Below, in pieces: positions 27,143 to 36,059 of a DNA stretch of 64,000 bases (within the stretch, counting starts at the first letter, position 1; every line of letters begins with the position of its first letter). A model generated the notes under the pieces. The model was not told the origin of the DNA and made no database searches. It worked only from the letters and a program-made list of their open reading frames with translations. A program made the position numbers and the translations under genes. Source of the stretch: Burkholderia sp. WP9 (GTDB lineage Bacteria; Pseudomonadota; Gammaproteobacteria; Burkholderiales; Burkholderiaceae); NCBI RefSeq assembly GCF_900104795.1, contig NZ_FNTG01000002.1, forward strand, positions 3,410,001 to 3,474,000, read 5' to 3'.

Positions 27143-27873
27143 ACGCAAAAGCCGGCGCGGCCACCGCGAAACAATCCCGCAAGGACGATGCGGATCTCGA
27201 CGCGCGCATCTATCAGTCGATTTTCGACGGCGTGCTGAATCATCGGCTGACGCCGGGCACGAAACTGCCCGAGCCCGAGTTGTGCCAACTGTTCGGCGTG
27301 GGCCGCGCGGTCGTGCGGCGCGTGCTGGAAAAGCTCGCTTATGACGGTATCGTCGTATTGCGGCCGAACAAGGGGGCGGTGATCGCCGAGCCCACGCCCG
27401 AGGAAACCCGCGAGATCTTCGAAGCGCGGCGTTCCGTCGAACGGATGCTGGTCGAACTGGCCGTGCAGCGCGCGAACGCGACGGACATCAAGGCGTTGCG
27501 CGAGCAGCTCGCGAGCGAACATGAAGCGATGCACCGCTTCGACCAGCCTTCATGGGCGAGGCTCGCCAGTGGCTTTCATATGCGCATCGCCGCGCTGGCG
27601 GGCAATTCGATTCTGCAAAACTATCTGAAAGAACTGGTCTCGCGCTGCTCGCTGATCGTGGGTGTGTATGAACCGCCGGGGCATGCGCCGTGCGAACACG
27701 CCGAGCATGCGGCGATTGTCGATTGCATCGAGGCGCGCGATGCGGCCGGCGCGATAGCGCATATGGAAGCGCATTTGCGTGACATCGAAGAACGGATCGA
27801 AACCTCGCGGATGCGCGGCGAAAAGAGCCTCGGCCAGTTGCTCGGCATTACCGCATCCGTCACTCCTAACTAG
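27139..27873 (+). CDS. GntR family (FadR/FCD) transcriptional regulator
   Basis: A 244-residue regulator with an N-terminal winged helix (about residues 20-90: IYQSIFDGVLNHRLTPGTKLPEPELCQLFGVGRAVVRRVLEKLAYDGIV) and a C-terminal all-helical FCD ligand domain (His/Asp metal-binding pattern around LASGFHMRIA and CEHAEHAAIVDCIEARD). Its ATGA overlap with the PuuE-like gene shows co-translation. Likely targets are the flanking Pot-type operon, this operon, or the GGT-like operon. The ligand is unknown. Confidence 0.92.
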   Translation: MNAKAGAATAKQSRKDDADLDARIYQSIFDGVLNHRLTPGTKLPEPELCQLFGVGRAVVRRVLEKLAYDGIVVLRPNKGAVIAEPTPEETREIFEARRSVERMLVELAVQRANATDIKALREQLASEHEAMHRFDQPSWARLASGFHMRIAALAGNSILQNYLKELVSRCSLIVGVYEPPGHAPCEHAEHAAIVDCIEARDAAGAIAHMEAHLRDIEERIETSRMRGEKSLGQLLGITASVTPN

Positions 27874-27882
27874 GCAGCCGAT

Positions 27883-28473
27883 ATGGAAATCGATTTCGAA
27901 GCGATCACCGAATATCAGCGTTACAAGCTGATGGCGAGTCTGATCGTGCCGCGTCCGATCGCGCTCGTCACCACGCTCGGTGCCGACGGCACGATCAACG
28001 CCGCGCCGTTCTCGATGTTCAACATGCTCGGCGAGGAACCGCCGATCGTGATGATCAGCATCAACCGCGTGGCGGACGGCACACTCAAGGACACGGCGGT
28101 GAATATCGGGCGTACCGGCGAGTTCGTGGTGCATCTCGCGGACGAAGCCATCGCGGACAAAATGCATCGCTGCGGAGAAAGGCTGCCGCCGAACGTGAGC
28201 GAGCTGACCGCGATCGGCTTGACGCCGCTGCCGAGTTCGCACGTCGCGCCGCCGCGCATTGCGGAAGCACCCGTCGCGTTCGAGTGCACGATCTGGGAGA
28301 CGCTGGAGACAACCAGCCGGCAGATTTTCATCGGACGCGTGCACCGGTTGCACGCGCGCGACGAGTTGATCGACACGGAAACGTGGCGCGTGCGTTTGCA
28401 ACACTACTTTCCGGTTGGGCGTTTCGGTGCGAGCGACTATGTGACGACGCGGGACCGCTTCACGCTCGGGTGA
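27883..28473 (+). CDS. Flavin reductase-like domain protein (FMN-binding split barrel)
   Basis: A 196-residue flavin reductase/flavoredoxin-type protein: RYKLMASLIVPRPIALVTTLGADGTINAAPFSMFNMLGEEPPIVMISI spans the split-barrel N-terminal half (residues about 11-58). Such proteins bind FMN and can deliver FMNH2 to an oxygenase, as RutF does for RutA. No luciferase-like RutA is present in this window. It lies 9 bp after gntR, in the same operon. It converges on the GGT-like gene across a 49-bp gap. Confidence 0.87.
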   Translation: MEIDFEAITEYQRYKLMASLIVPRPIALVTTLGADGTINAAPFSMFNMLGEEPPIVMISINRVADGTLKDTAVNIGRTGEFVVHLADEAIADKMHRCGERLPPNVSELTAIGLTPLPSSHVAPPRIAEAPVAFECTIWETLETTSRQIFIGRVHRLHARDELIDTETWRVRLQHYFPVGRFGASDYVTTRDRFTLG

Positions 28474-28522
28474 CGCAGCGGCGTTCATCGCATAGCCCAC
28501 ATCACGTTGCATCATTGCGGCA

Positions 28523-30109
28523 TCACACCGCCAGCGCTCGCCCGTCGCTGCGCGGATCATGCGCACCCGAAGCCGACCCGTCCGCCTCGATGCGAATCAC
28601 GCCCGGATGCCCCGCCAACGGACTCTGCGCCGCGATCGCGCTCACTTCATGACCCCGCGCGGCGAGCGCCGCGAACACGTTGGCGCCGGCGTCCGCTTCG
28701 AGCTTCAACGCATCGCGAGTGTCGGAGAAGGTTTTGCCGAGCAGAAAGCGCGGGCGGGCGAGGGCGGTCAGCGGGTCCATGCCGTAGTCGATCAGTCGCG
28801 TGAGAATGGCGGCCAGCGTTTGCGGTTGACCGTCCGCGCCTTGCGTGCCGAATAGCAGTTGAGGGCGGCCGTCCTTTACATACATGCCGGGATTCAGCGT
28901 ATGGAAGGGCCGCTTGCCCGGCTGCACGGCGTTGTGATGCGCGGGGTTCGTGCTGAACGACGCGCCGCGGTTGTGCCACAGAATGCCGGTATCGCCCGCC
29001 ACCACGCCGCTGCCCCAATCGAAGTACACCGTTTGCAGCACGCTCACGCTGCGGCCTTCGCGATCCGTTGCGCCGATGAACACCGTATCGCCCGGGCGAA
29101 ATACGTGTGGCCATGCACGCGCTTCACGCAGGTTGATGGAGTGTGCGTGAGCGTCGAGCGTGGCGGGCGAGAGCATCTCGTCGACCGGCACGAAGTTGAA
29201 CTCCGGATCGCAGACGAACCGATCGCGATCCATGAATGCGCGTTTGACCGCTTCCACCAGCAGGTGATAGTAATCAGCGCTGCCTTCCGGAATCGATCCA
29301 AGATCGAAGCGCTCCAGCGTGCCCATGATCTGCAAGGTCGTCACGCCTTGCGTGGGCGGCTGCATGCTCACCAGTTCGCCGCCGCGGTAGGCGACACGCA
29401 ACGGTGCTTCATTGCGCGCGTGCGTGCGGGCAAGGTCGCTCGAACTGAGCGGCGAACCGGCTTGCCGGAGGCCATCGGCAATCCGTTCAGCCAACTCGCC
29501 TTCGTAAAATTCGCGTGCGCCGAAACGCGCAATCCGGTCGATGCTTTTCGCCAGCGCCGGTTGCACGAAGCGCTCGTCGATGGCGGGAATATGGCCGTGC
29601 GGCGCGAAGGTCGCGGCGAAGCCGGGCAACGCATGCAATTCGTCGGCGCGCATGCTCTGCCAGAAATGCTGCGACGGCGTGACCGGAAAGCCGTCGGCGG
29701 CCAGTTCGTGCGCGCGCTCGAACAGTGACGACCACGACTGCTGGCCGCCCCACGCGCTTTGGCTGATCTCGAAGGCTTGCTGCCACGTATCGACAGTCGC
29801 GGCCGTGGTGATCGCCGACGCGGCCCCGCGCAGCGGAATCGCTTCGTTGTACGCGGGCAGTTGCGCCGCGGCCTGGCCGATGCCCGATACCGTGCGCAAC
29901 ATGCCTTGCCGGTCGCCAATCACCCAGAAGGCGTCGCCGCCGAGCCCGGTGAAATGCGGATACGTCACGCACAGTGCGGCGCCGATGGCGATGGCGGCTT
30001 CAATGGCGTTGCCGCCCGCGCGCAGGACGTCGCGGCCTGCTTCGCTGGCCAATGCATGAGGGCTGGTGACCATGCCGCCGTGCGTGCCGGCAGGTTTCTG
30101 ATTGTGCAT
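28523..30109 (-). CDS. Gamma-glutamyltransferase-family Ntn hydrolase, HpxW-like
   Basis: A 528-residue N-terminal-nucleophile hydrolase precursor. The GGT features are GGMVTSPHALASEAGRDVLRAGGNAIEAAIA near the start, PPTQGVTTLQIM in the middle, and the autoprocessing site GDTVFIGATD, where Thr342 lines up with the GGT nucleophile and would become the N-terminus of the small subunit. There is no signal peptide, unlike periplasmic GGT, so it should be cytoplasmic like HpxW (oxamate amidohydrolase) and YwrD. The neighbouring amidase and RutB-like hydrolase support an amide-hydrolysis role rather than glutathione turnover. Confidence 0.85.
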   Translation of the reverse strand: MHNQKPAGTHGGMVTSPHALASEAGRDVLRAGGNAIEAAIAIGAALCVTYPHFTGLGGDAFWVIGDRQGMLRTVSGIGQAAAQLPAYNEAIPLRGAASAITTAATVDTWQQAFEISQSAWGGQQSWSSLFERAHELAADGFPVTPSQHFWQSMRADELHALPGFAATFAPHGHIPAIDERFVQPALAKSIDRIARFGAREFYEGELAERIADGLRQAGSPLSSSDLARTHARNEAPLRVAYRGGELVSMQPPTQGVTTLQIMGTLERFDLGSIPEGSADYYHLLVEAVKRAFMDRDRFVCDPEFNFVPVDEMLSPATLDAHAHSINLREARAWPHVFRPGDTVFIGATDREGRSVSVLQTVYFDWGSGVVAGDTGILWHNRGASFSTNPAHHNAVQPGKRPFHTLNPGMYVKDGRPQLLFGTQGADGQPQTLAAILTRLIDYGMDPLTALARPRFLLGKTFSDTRDALKLEADAGANVFAALAARGHEVSAIAAQSPLAGHPGVIRIEADGSASGAHDPRSDGRALAV

Positions 30110-30119
30110 CGAGGCTCCG

Positions 30120-31313
30120 CTACTGAGAGTTCGCCGAAGCGTGTCGCGAGTATAGATCGCGCGCGAGGGTCAGCAACGCGCGATCGCTGCCGCGCGCGCC
30201 GATCAGGGAGAGTGCGAGCGGCCGGTCGATTTCGTCGGTGAAAGGAAGGGTGATTTGCGGTAGACCGCCGGATGCGGCGATCGAGTTCATCGTGAGCGAG
30301 TCCTCGTAGAAGCGGCCAATGGCGTCGCTCGTCGCGTCCTTGGGTAACAGCGCAACGGGTGTGGTGGGCATCACCAGTACAGTATGTTCGGTTTCGAAAA
30401 GCGCCTCCAGCAGACTGCGCAATTCGCGCAGAACCGCGCGCCATGACTCGGCCTGTTGCCCGTCGAGCGTGTCGAGCCGTGCGAATCGCGGCGCGATGGA
30501 AGGGCCGAAGCGCGGCCGCGCCGAGCGAATCCAGTCGCCGAGCGAAACGTCGATTTCAAGGTCTTGCACGGCCTGATAGCATGCAAGCCAACGGGCTTCT
30601 TCACCGGCGAACACATCAAGCGATGTGCGCGCGCCGAGCGATTGCGCGAGCGTGGTGAGTCGCGCCGCGTCGTCGGGTTCATTGCGCGCGCGTGCAGCGA
30701 AAGCTTCGGCGACACGCGTGAGACACATTGGGCTTGCCGAAGCGCTAGCAGCGGACGGCGCCGCCGGCAACAACACATCGCCCACCGCCGCCAATACGTC
30801 GATCGAGCGCGCGAACCAGCCCACGGTATCGAAGCACGGCGCGAACGGCAGCACGCCTTCGAGCGAAATCGCGTCGTGACTCGGCCGCATGCCGAACAGG
30901 CCGCAGAACGCGGCGGGCACGCGCACCGAGCCGCCGGTATCGGTGCCCAAGGCAAACTCCACGTCGCCGCTCGCCACCGCCGAAGCCGATCCACTCGACG
31001 ACCCGCCCGGCAACGCATGCGGCCAACGCGGATTGAGTGGCGTACCGTAGTGATCGTTTTCGCCTTCGAGGCTATAGGCGAGTTCGTCTGTGATCGTCTT
31101 GCCGTCGAGCGTCGCGCCGGCCGCCAATAGCGCATCCACGCAGGGCGCGTGAGCGCGCGCCGCCACGTGGCTCGCGAGCCAGTCGGGATTGCCGCCGCCG
31201 GTCGTCACGCCGGCGACGTCGATCAGATCCTTCACCGCGAAACGCTGGCCGTTCAGCGGCCCGGTTGCCGTCGCGGCCACCTGCGTGCGCGGACCGGGAA
31301 TAAACGCGTTCAT
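30120..31313 (-). CDS. Amidase-signature hydrolase
   Basis: A 397-residue amidase with the full Ser-cisSer-Lys triad: Lys28 (FAVKDLIDV), Ser105 (PGGSSSGSA) and Ser129 (GTDTGGSVRVPA). Its short length, without an extra domain, is like small plant-AMI1-type or HpxY/AtzE-like amidases. The start at 31313 gives an ATGA overlap with the upstream cysteine hydrolase. It lies 10 bp before the GGT-like gene in the same operon. The substrate is unknown; an amide produced by a neighbouring step is likely. Confidence 0.88.
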   Translation of the reverse strand: MNAFIPGPRTQVAATATGPLNGQRFAVKDLIDVAGVTTGGGNPDWLASHVAARAHAPCVDALLAAGATLDGKTITDELAYSLEGENDHYGTPLNPRWPHALPGGSSSGSASAVASGDVEFALGTDTGGSVRVPAAFCGLFGMRPSHDAISLEGVLPFAPCFDTVGWFARSIDVLAAVGDVLLPAAPSAASASASPMCLTRVAEAFAARARNEPDDAARLTTLAQSLGARTSLDVFAGEEARWLACYQAVQDLEIDVSLGDWIRSARPRFGPSIAPRFARLDTLDGQQAESWRAVLRELRSLLEALFETEHTVLVMPTTPVALLPKDATSDAIGRFYEDSLTMNSIAASGGLPQITLPFTDEIDRPLALSLIGARGSDRALLTLARDLYSRHASANSQ

Positions 31314-32110
31314 GCGGCATCCGCCAGTGCGGCGACGATCCGCGCCGAATCGGTAACGAAGCCAAAGCACTTCTTCACGTTCCAGATCGTCGCTTCGGTG
31401 CAGAAGTCCGGCGACGACGTCGCGCAGCAGTCCTCCACCAGCACGCAGCCATAGCCAAGAAAATTGGCGTCGGTCAGCGAATGCAGCACGCACTGATCGG
31501 TGTTCACGCCCGCGAACATCACCGTGCGAATGCCGAGATTGCGCAGGATGCTATCGAGCGGCGTGTCCCAGAACCCGCTGATCCGATACTTGTCCACCCG
31601 GATGTCTTCGGGGAGCGGCGCGAGTTCATCCACCACCGCCGCGGCCCATGAATCCTTTTCGAGCACGTGCGAGCCATTGCTCGCGAGCGGTTCGCCGAGG
31701 CCGGTGCCGGTGCCCTTCGGCTTATATAGATGCAACTGGTTGGGCGGCATGTTGGCGAGGTCGGGCCGGTTGCCCCAATTGACCCAGATGACCGGCACGC
31801 CGCTTTTGCGCAGCGCCGGCAACAGGCGCTGCAATGGTGCAATGGGCGTGCGGTCGACGGCGAAATCGCCCCCAATCTGGGCAACCCATCCTCCGTTGGT
31901 GCAGAAGTCGTTCTGCATGTCGATCACGATAATGGCCGTGCTGCGCAGATCGATACGAACGTTTTGCGGCTCGCACGGCAGCGTCGCGACGACCGGTTCG
32001 GGCGCGGGTAACGACATGTCGACGAGCGTTTCGCTGGCTGCCCAGCGCGGCCGGCCGTCGCGGCCCAACTGACCGGAAACGCTTGTGCCGTATGCGTCGT
32101 GCTGTTTCAT
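31310..32110 (-). CDS. RutB-like cysteine hydrolase (isochorismatase superfamily)
   Basis: A 266-residue cysteine hydrolase. The Asp-Lys-Cys triad is visible: Asp64 (IIVIDMQNDF), Lys174 (RVDKYRISGFWDT) and Cys207 (GVNTDQCVLH). The block around SGFWDTPLDSILRNLGIRTVMFAGVNTDQC closely follows RutB, the ureidoacrylate amidohydrolase of pyrimidine breakdown, and differs from the BiuH-type paralogue at 43.2 kb. It is the first gene of the hydrolase-amidase-GGT operon. Other ureide or amide substrates are possible, since no RutA is seen. Confidence 0.88.
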   Translation of the reverse strand: MKQHDAYGTSVSGQLGRDGRPRWAASETLVDMSLPAPEPVVATLPCEPQNVRIDLRSTAIIVIDMQNDFCTNGGWVAQIGGDFAVDRTPIAPLQRLLPALRKSGVPVIWVNWGNRPDLANMPPNQLHLYKPKGTGTGLGEPLASNGSHVLEKDSWAAAVVDELAPLPEDIRVDKYRISGFWDTPLDSILRNLGIRTVMFAGVNTDQCVLHSLTDANFLGYGCVLVEDCCATSSPDFCTEATIWNVKKCFGFVTDSARIVAALADAA

Positions 32111-32152
32111 CGAAAGTTCTCCATCGGGTTTCGATCGCTATAGAAAAGGTGT

Positions 32153-32168
32153 TGCGTGAGCGCTGCCA
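32153..32168 (-). promoter_or_regulatory. Possible sigma-54 promoter for the RutB-like/amidase/GGT operon
   Basis: On the minus strand TGGCAGCGCTCACGCA keeps the GG-N10-GC core but deviates from TTGC at -12 (CGC) and at the C6 position. It is 43 bp before the start at 32110 and divergent from the stronger element at 32246. A weaker call than the others. Confidence 0.4.
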
Positions 32169-32245
32169 CGCGCTGTTCGCGCGGCGTCCGGATCGCTCTA
32201 TCGGGCAGGTTCAAACGAAGCCGGCATGCCGCAAAATCTGTCGCA

Positions 32246-32261
32246 TGGCATCGAAGTTGCA
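32246..32261 (+). promoter_or_regulatory. Sigma-54 promoter for the BMP-type ABC importer operon
   Basis: TGGCATCGAAGTTGCA fits TGGCAY-N6-TTGCA with GG (32247-32248) and GC (32259-32260) 10 bp apart. Start expected near 32272, 47 nt before the binding-protein ATG at 32319. A 10-bp palindrome CGGCATGCCG (32222-32231) lies just upstream and could be an activator or repressor contact. Confidence 0.8.
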
Positions 32262-32318
32262 TTGGTTTCGTTCATGAATAACCTACTTACCCAAACCAAA
32301 CGCAAGAGGAATGCCAGA

Positions 32319-33296
32319 ATGTCGATCGCCAAGCTCAAAACTCTCGCGACCTGTGTCGTCGCGCTCGCCGCATCCACCAGTGCGATGCATGCGGTGGCGG
32401 CCGATCCGCTGCGGGTCGGCGTGCTGATTCCCGGTTCCAAGTCGGATAAAGGCTGGATGGAATCCGGCTACGACGGACTGGTTGCCGCGCAGAAGGAACT
32501 CGGCCCGAAACTGAAGACGCAGATGATCGAGAACATCAACTACGCCGACATGGAGCAGGCGTTGACCAACCTCGCTTCGAAGAACCAGTTGGTGATCGGC
32601 GTGGGCGGGCAGACGCAGGCCTCGGTGCTGAAGATCGCGAAGCGCTTTCCCAATGTGAAGTTCGCGATCGTGGGCGGCAACAAAGGGCAGGACATGCCGC
32701 CGAACGTGGCGGGCTATGACGTCAAGCAGGCCGAGATCGCCTACGTGGCCGGCGCGGCTGCGGCGATGCTGTCGAAGAACGGCGCGGTGAGTTACGTGGG
32801 CGGCATGGAGATTCCGTCCATCGTCAACGCCGGCAAGGAATTCGGCAACGGCGCGCGCTCGATCAATCCGAAGATCAAATACTTCGAGAGCTATACCGGC
32901 GACTTCGACAACGTCTCGAAGGCCAAGGAAGCGACGCTCGCGGCGATCTCGCAAGGCGCGGACGTCCACTATCACATTCTCAATCTCGGCTTGCGCGGCA
33001 TGGAGCAGGCGGCCAATGAAAAGCACACGCACGTGATCGGCAGCTATACCGACCGCTGCGGCACGGACCCGCTGTATATCGCGTATTCGATCACGGGCGT
33101 CGGCTATCAGGTGCAATACGCGATCGACCAGATGGCGGCCGGCACCTGGCAGCCGGGCTATAAGGCGTTCGGCCTCGCCATGGGACCGAAGGCGTCGGGC
33201 ATGGTGGTGTGCAAGCCGACCCCGGAGATGTCGACGAAGATCAAACAGATCGAAAAGGACATCGAAAGCGGCAAGATCAAGGTTTCCGAAGGCTGA
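32319..33296 (+). CDS. BMP-family ABC transporter substrate-binding protein (first importer)
   Basis: A 325-residue periplasmic binding protein of the basic membrane protein (BMP/PnrA) family. It has a Sec signal peptide (MSIAKLKTLATCVVALAASTS, cleavage near HAVAA) and the family opening VGVLIPGSKSDKGWMESGYDG, plus VIGVGGQTQASVLKIAKRFP and FAIVGGNKGQDMPPNVAGYDVKQAEIAYVAG. BMP proteins usually bind nucleosides or purines. AGAGGA is 8 nt from the ATG. The first gene of a four-gene ABC operon; substrate preference is inferred only. Confidence 0.9.
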   Translation: MSIAKLKTLATCVVALAASTSAMHAVAADPLRVGVLIPGSKSDKGWMESGYDGLVAAQKELGPKLKTQMIENINYADMEQALTNLASKNQLVIGVGGQTQASVLKIAKRFPNVKFAIVGGNKGQDMPPNVAGYDVKQAEIAYVAGAAAAMLSKNGAVSYVGGMEIPSIVNAGKEFGNGARSINPKIKYFESYTGDFDNVSKAKEATLAAISQGADVHYHILNLGLRGMEQAANEKHTHVIGSYTDRCGTDPLYIAYSITGVGYQVQYAIDQMAAGTWQPGYKAFGLAMGPKASGMVVCKPTPEMSTKIKQIEKDIESGKIKVSEG

Positions 33297-33297
33297 C

Positions 33298-34962
33298 ATG
33301 GACGCGACTTCCGCTTCTGACCACGCAGCGGCCACCATGAATGCCGGCGCGAATGTGGGCCACGGCCGGCCGCGCGCGGCGGTGTTGCGCATGGACGGCA
33401 TCGTCAAACGCTTCGGCGCATTTCAGGCGTTGAGCGATGTCTCGCTCGAACTCTTCGCCGGCGAAGTGCATTGCCTGCTGGGCGAAAACGGCGCCGGCAA
33501 ATCGACGCTGTGCAATGTGATGTTCGGCGTGCATCAGCCCGACGCGGGCGCGATGTGGCTCGACGGTGCGCCGTATGAACCGCACAGTCCGCGCGATGCG
33601 CTGACGCACGGCATCGCGATGGTGCATCAGCACTTCAGCCTCGTCGAAGACGTGAGCGTGCTCGATAACCTGCTGCTCGGGCAGGTGCGCGGCTGGCTCG
33701 ATCGCAAGCGCGAGGCGCAGCGGGTGCGCGCGTTGGTGGCGGAACTCGGGCTCGCGCTGGATCCGGATGCGCGTGTTGCGGAACTGTCCGTGGGAGAAAA
33801 GCAGCGCGTCGAGATCGTCAAATGTCTGATTCGCGAGCCGCGTCTGCTGGTGCTGGATGAGCCGACCGCCGTGCTGCTGCCGGCCGAGATCGACGCGTTG
33901 CTCGATACCTGCGCGCGGGTCGTGGCGCGCGGTTGCGCGGTCGTGCTGGTGACGCACAAGCTGGCCGAAATCCGCCGTATCGCGGACCGTGCGACGGTGT
34001 TGCAGAGCGGCCGCGTGGTGGCCCGTTCGAGCACGCCATCCGCGGACGTGGACGCGCTCGTGCGGGCGATGATCCAACGTCCGGGGAATGCGGAGCAGGA
34101 CGCGGCTGCGGGAGCGGGAGCCAATGCCAATGCGAGTTCGAGTGCAAGCGCGACGCCACCTCCCGCAACCCGCAGCGCGTCCCCCTACGGCCGTCCGCTC
34201 GCCGACGAAGCCTTGCAGGTCGACGGCCTCACGGTGCGCGATGCCGACGGCGTGACGCGTCTCGAAGACTGCACGCTGGTGGTCAACCGTGGCGAGATCG
34301 TCGGCATTGCGGGCGTGGAAGGCAACGGCCAGAGCGAACTCGGCGCGGTGCTGGCCGGCATGCAGAAGGCGAGTGCGGGGCGCTTCTTCGTGCAGGGCGC
34401 CGACTGCACCCAGGCCGCGCCGCAGACGTTGACGAAGGCGGGCGTCGGCGTGGTGCCGGAAGACCGTCACGCGGTCGGCTGCGTGCCCGACATGAGCCTC
34501 ACCGAGAATCTCTTTCTCAACCGGCTCGACGACTACGCGCGGCACGGCTTCATGCGGCGTCGCGCGATGCGGCGCGATGCTCGCGCCTTGATGCAGCGTT
34601 TCGATGTGCGCGCCGCGAGTCCCGATGTCGCGTTTCGCGGCCTCTCGGGCGGCAATCAGCAGAAAGCGGTGCTGGCGCGCGAACTCACGCTCGACGGACT
34701 CGCCGTGCTGATTGCCGCGCAGCCCACGCGCGGGCTCGATGTCGGCGCGGTGGCGGCGGTCTACGACCATATTCGCGCGGCACGCGACGAAGGCGTCGGC
34801 GTGCTGCTGATCTCGTCCGAACTCGACGAACTGATGGCGGTGGCGGACCGCGTCCTCGTCATGTATCGCGGCCGCATCATGGGCACCTGTGTGCCGGATG
34901 CGTCGCAACTCAATCTTCAACGCGAGCGCATTGGCGCATGGATGGCAGGCCAGACAGCATGA
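33298..34962 (+). CDS. BMP-type ABC importer, tandem ATP-binding protein (first importer)
   Basis: A 554-residue double ATPase. Domain one (about residues 30-250) has [33 protein letters not shown] and LVLDEPTAVLLPAE. Domain two (about 300-550) has a degenerate Walker A (GVEGNGQSE), LSGGNQQKAVLAREL and IAAQPTRGLDVGA, typical of the sugar/nucleoside (YufO/RbsA-like) class. The linker at about 260-290 is rich in Ala, Ser and Asn. It starts one base after the binding-protein stop. Confidence 0.92.
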   Translation: MDATSASDHAAATMNAGANVGHGRPRAAVLRMDGIVKRFGAFQALSDVSLELFAGEVHCLLGENGAGKSTLCNVMFGVHQPDAGAMWLDGAPYEPHSPRDALTHGIAMVHQHFSLVEDVSVLDNLLLGQVRGWLDRKREAQRVRALVAELGLALDPDARVAELSVGEKQRVEIVKCLIREPRLLVLDEPTAVLLPAEIDALLDTCARVVARGCAVVLVTHKLAEIRRIADRATVLQSGRVVARSSTPSADVDALVRAMIQRPGNAEQDAAAGAGANANASSSASATPPPATRSASPYGRPLADEALQVDGLTVRDADGVTRLEDCTLVVNRGEIVGIAGVEGNGQSELGAVLAGMQKASAGRFFVQGADCTQAAPQTLTKAGVGVVPEDRHAVGCVPDMSLTENLFLNRLDDYARHGFMRRRAMRRDARALMQRFDVRAASPDVAFRGLSGGNQQKAVLARELTLDGLAVLIAAQPTRGLDVGAVAAVYDHIRAARDEGVGVLLISSELDELMAVADRVLVMYRGRIMGTCVPDASQLNLQRERIGAWMAGQTA

Positions 34963-36059
34963 CTCCGACGACCTCATTGAGTTCTTTTCCTCGCGCGGCA
35001 TGGCGCGGCTCGCGGCGCCTGAGAACCGCGCTGGTGCTCGGCGGCGCGGCGCTCGTCGCGATTGTCGCGGCGCTGGCGCTGATCGCGATCGTCCACGTGC
35101 CGCTCGGCGACGCGTTGGCCGCGTTCGCCGACGGCGCGTGGGGCTCGCCCTACGCGATCGGCGCATCGATCAATCGCAGCCTCGTGTTCGCGCTGGTCGG
35201 CAGCGGCTTCGTGCTCGCCAATCGCGCGCAATTGACCAATGTCGGCGGCGAAGGGCAGATCGCGATGGGCGGCATCGCCGCGACCGCGGTCAGTCTGTAT
35301 GGTCATGTCGCGCACCTGCCGTTCGGTCTCGCGTTCATCGTGCCGATGCTCGCGGCCGCGCTGGCGGGCGCCGCATGGGGCGCGCTGCCCGGCTGGCTGA
35401 AAGCCCGTGCCGGCACCAACGAGGTGATCAGCACGCTGCTGCTCACGTTCATAGCCGTATGGTTTCTCTACGGGTGCGTGCAATCGGAAGCGCTGCTGCG
35501 CCAGCCGATGAGCAACGCGGCCACGCTCCCCGAATCGCTGGATATTCCCGATTCGACCAAACTGCCTTTGCTCGCGAGCGCAACCTCGACCGGGCTCAAT
35601 ATCGGCTTGCCGATCACGCTCGTGTTATGCATCGCGGTGGCGCTCGTGCTGGGGTATAGCCGTTTCGGCATGCATCTGCGCGCGGTCGGCCTGAACGCGC
35701 TGGCCGCGCGCCGCGCCGGCATGCCGATCACGTCGACCATCGTCGGCGCATTGGCGCTCGCCGGCGCGCTCGGCGGTCTGGCCGGTGCGTTGATGCTGCA
35801 AGGCGACCAGTACTCGCTGAAGGCGGGTTTTTCGTCGGGCTATGGCTTCGACGGCCTCGTGGTCGGTCTGCTCGCGCGCGGCTCGATTACCGGCGTCTGC
35901 GCGGCGGCGCTGCTATTCGGCTTCATGCGCTCGGGCGGCATCAATATGGAAATGGTCGCATCGGTGCCGTCGGCGCTGGTGCTGGTGGTGCAGGGCATCG
36001 TGATCGTCGCGCTGGCGGGCGGTTCGTTGTGGCTCGAACCCAAGGGAGCACGCTCATGA
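34959..36059 (+). CDS. BMP-type ABC importer permease 1 (first importer)
   Basis: A 366-residue permease of the BPD_transp_2 class (YufP-like) with eight to ten helices and the characteristic NVGGEGQIAMGGIAAT (about residues 87-102) and AGTNEVISTLLLTFIA segments. It overlaps the ATPase gene by ATGA and the next permease by ATGA, so all four genes are translationally coupled. It forms the channel with the 36056-36973 product. Confidence 0.92.
   Translation: MTPTTSLSSFPRAAWRGSRRLRTALVLGGAALVAIVAALALIAIVHVPLGDALAAFADGAWGSPYAIGASINRSLVFALVGSGFVLANRAQLTNVGGEGQIAMGGIAATAVSLYGHVAHLPFGLAFIVPMLAAALAGAAWGALPGWLKARAGTNEVISTLLLTFIAVWFLYGCVQSEALLRQPMSNAATLPESLDIPDSTKLPLLASATSTGLNIGLPITLVLCIAVALVLGYSRFGMHLRAVGLNALAARRAGMPITSTIVGALALAGALGGLAGALMLQGDQYSLKAGFSSGYGFDGLVVGLLARGSITGVCAAALLFGFMRSGGINMEMVASVPSALVLVVQGIVIVALAGGSLWLEPKGARS

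Noticed and set aside
32262-32299. TTGGTTT / AAACCAA inverted repeat before the BMP binding-protein gene
   Set aside because: Arms are 7 bp with a 24-bp spacer; this is too loose to call an operator or hairpin without conservation data.
33277-35166. 629-codon minus-strand frame opposite the first BMP-type ATPase
   Set aside because: Antisense shadow; the plus strand encodes an intact double ATPase.
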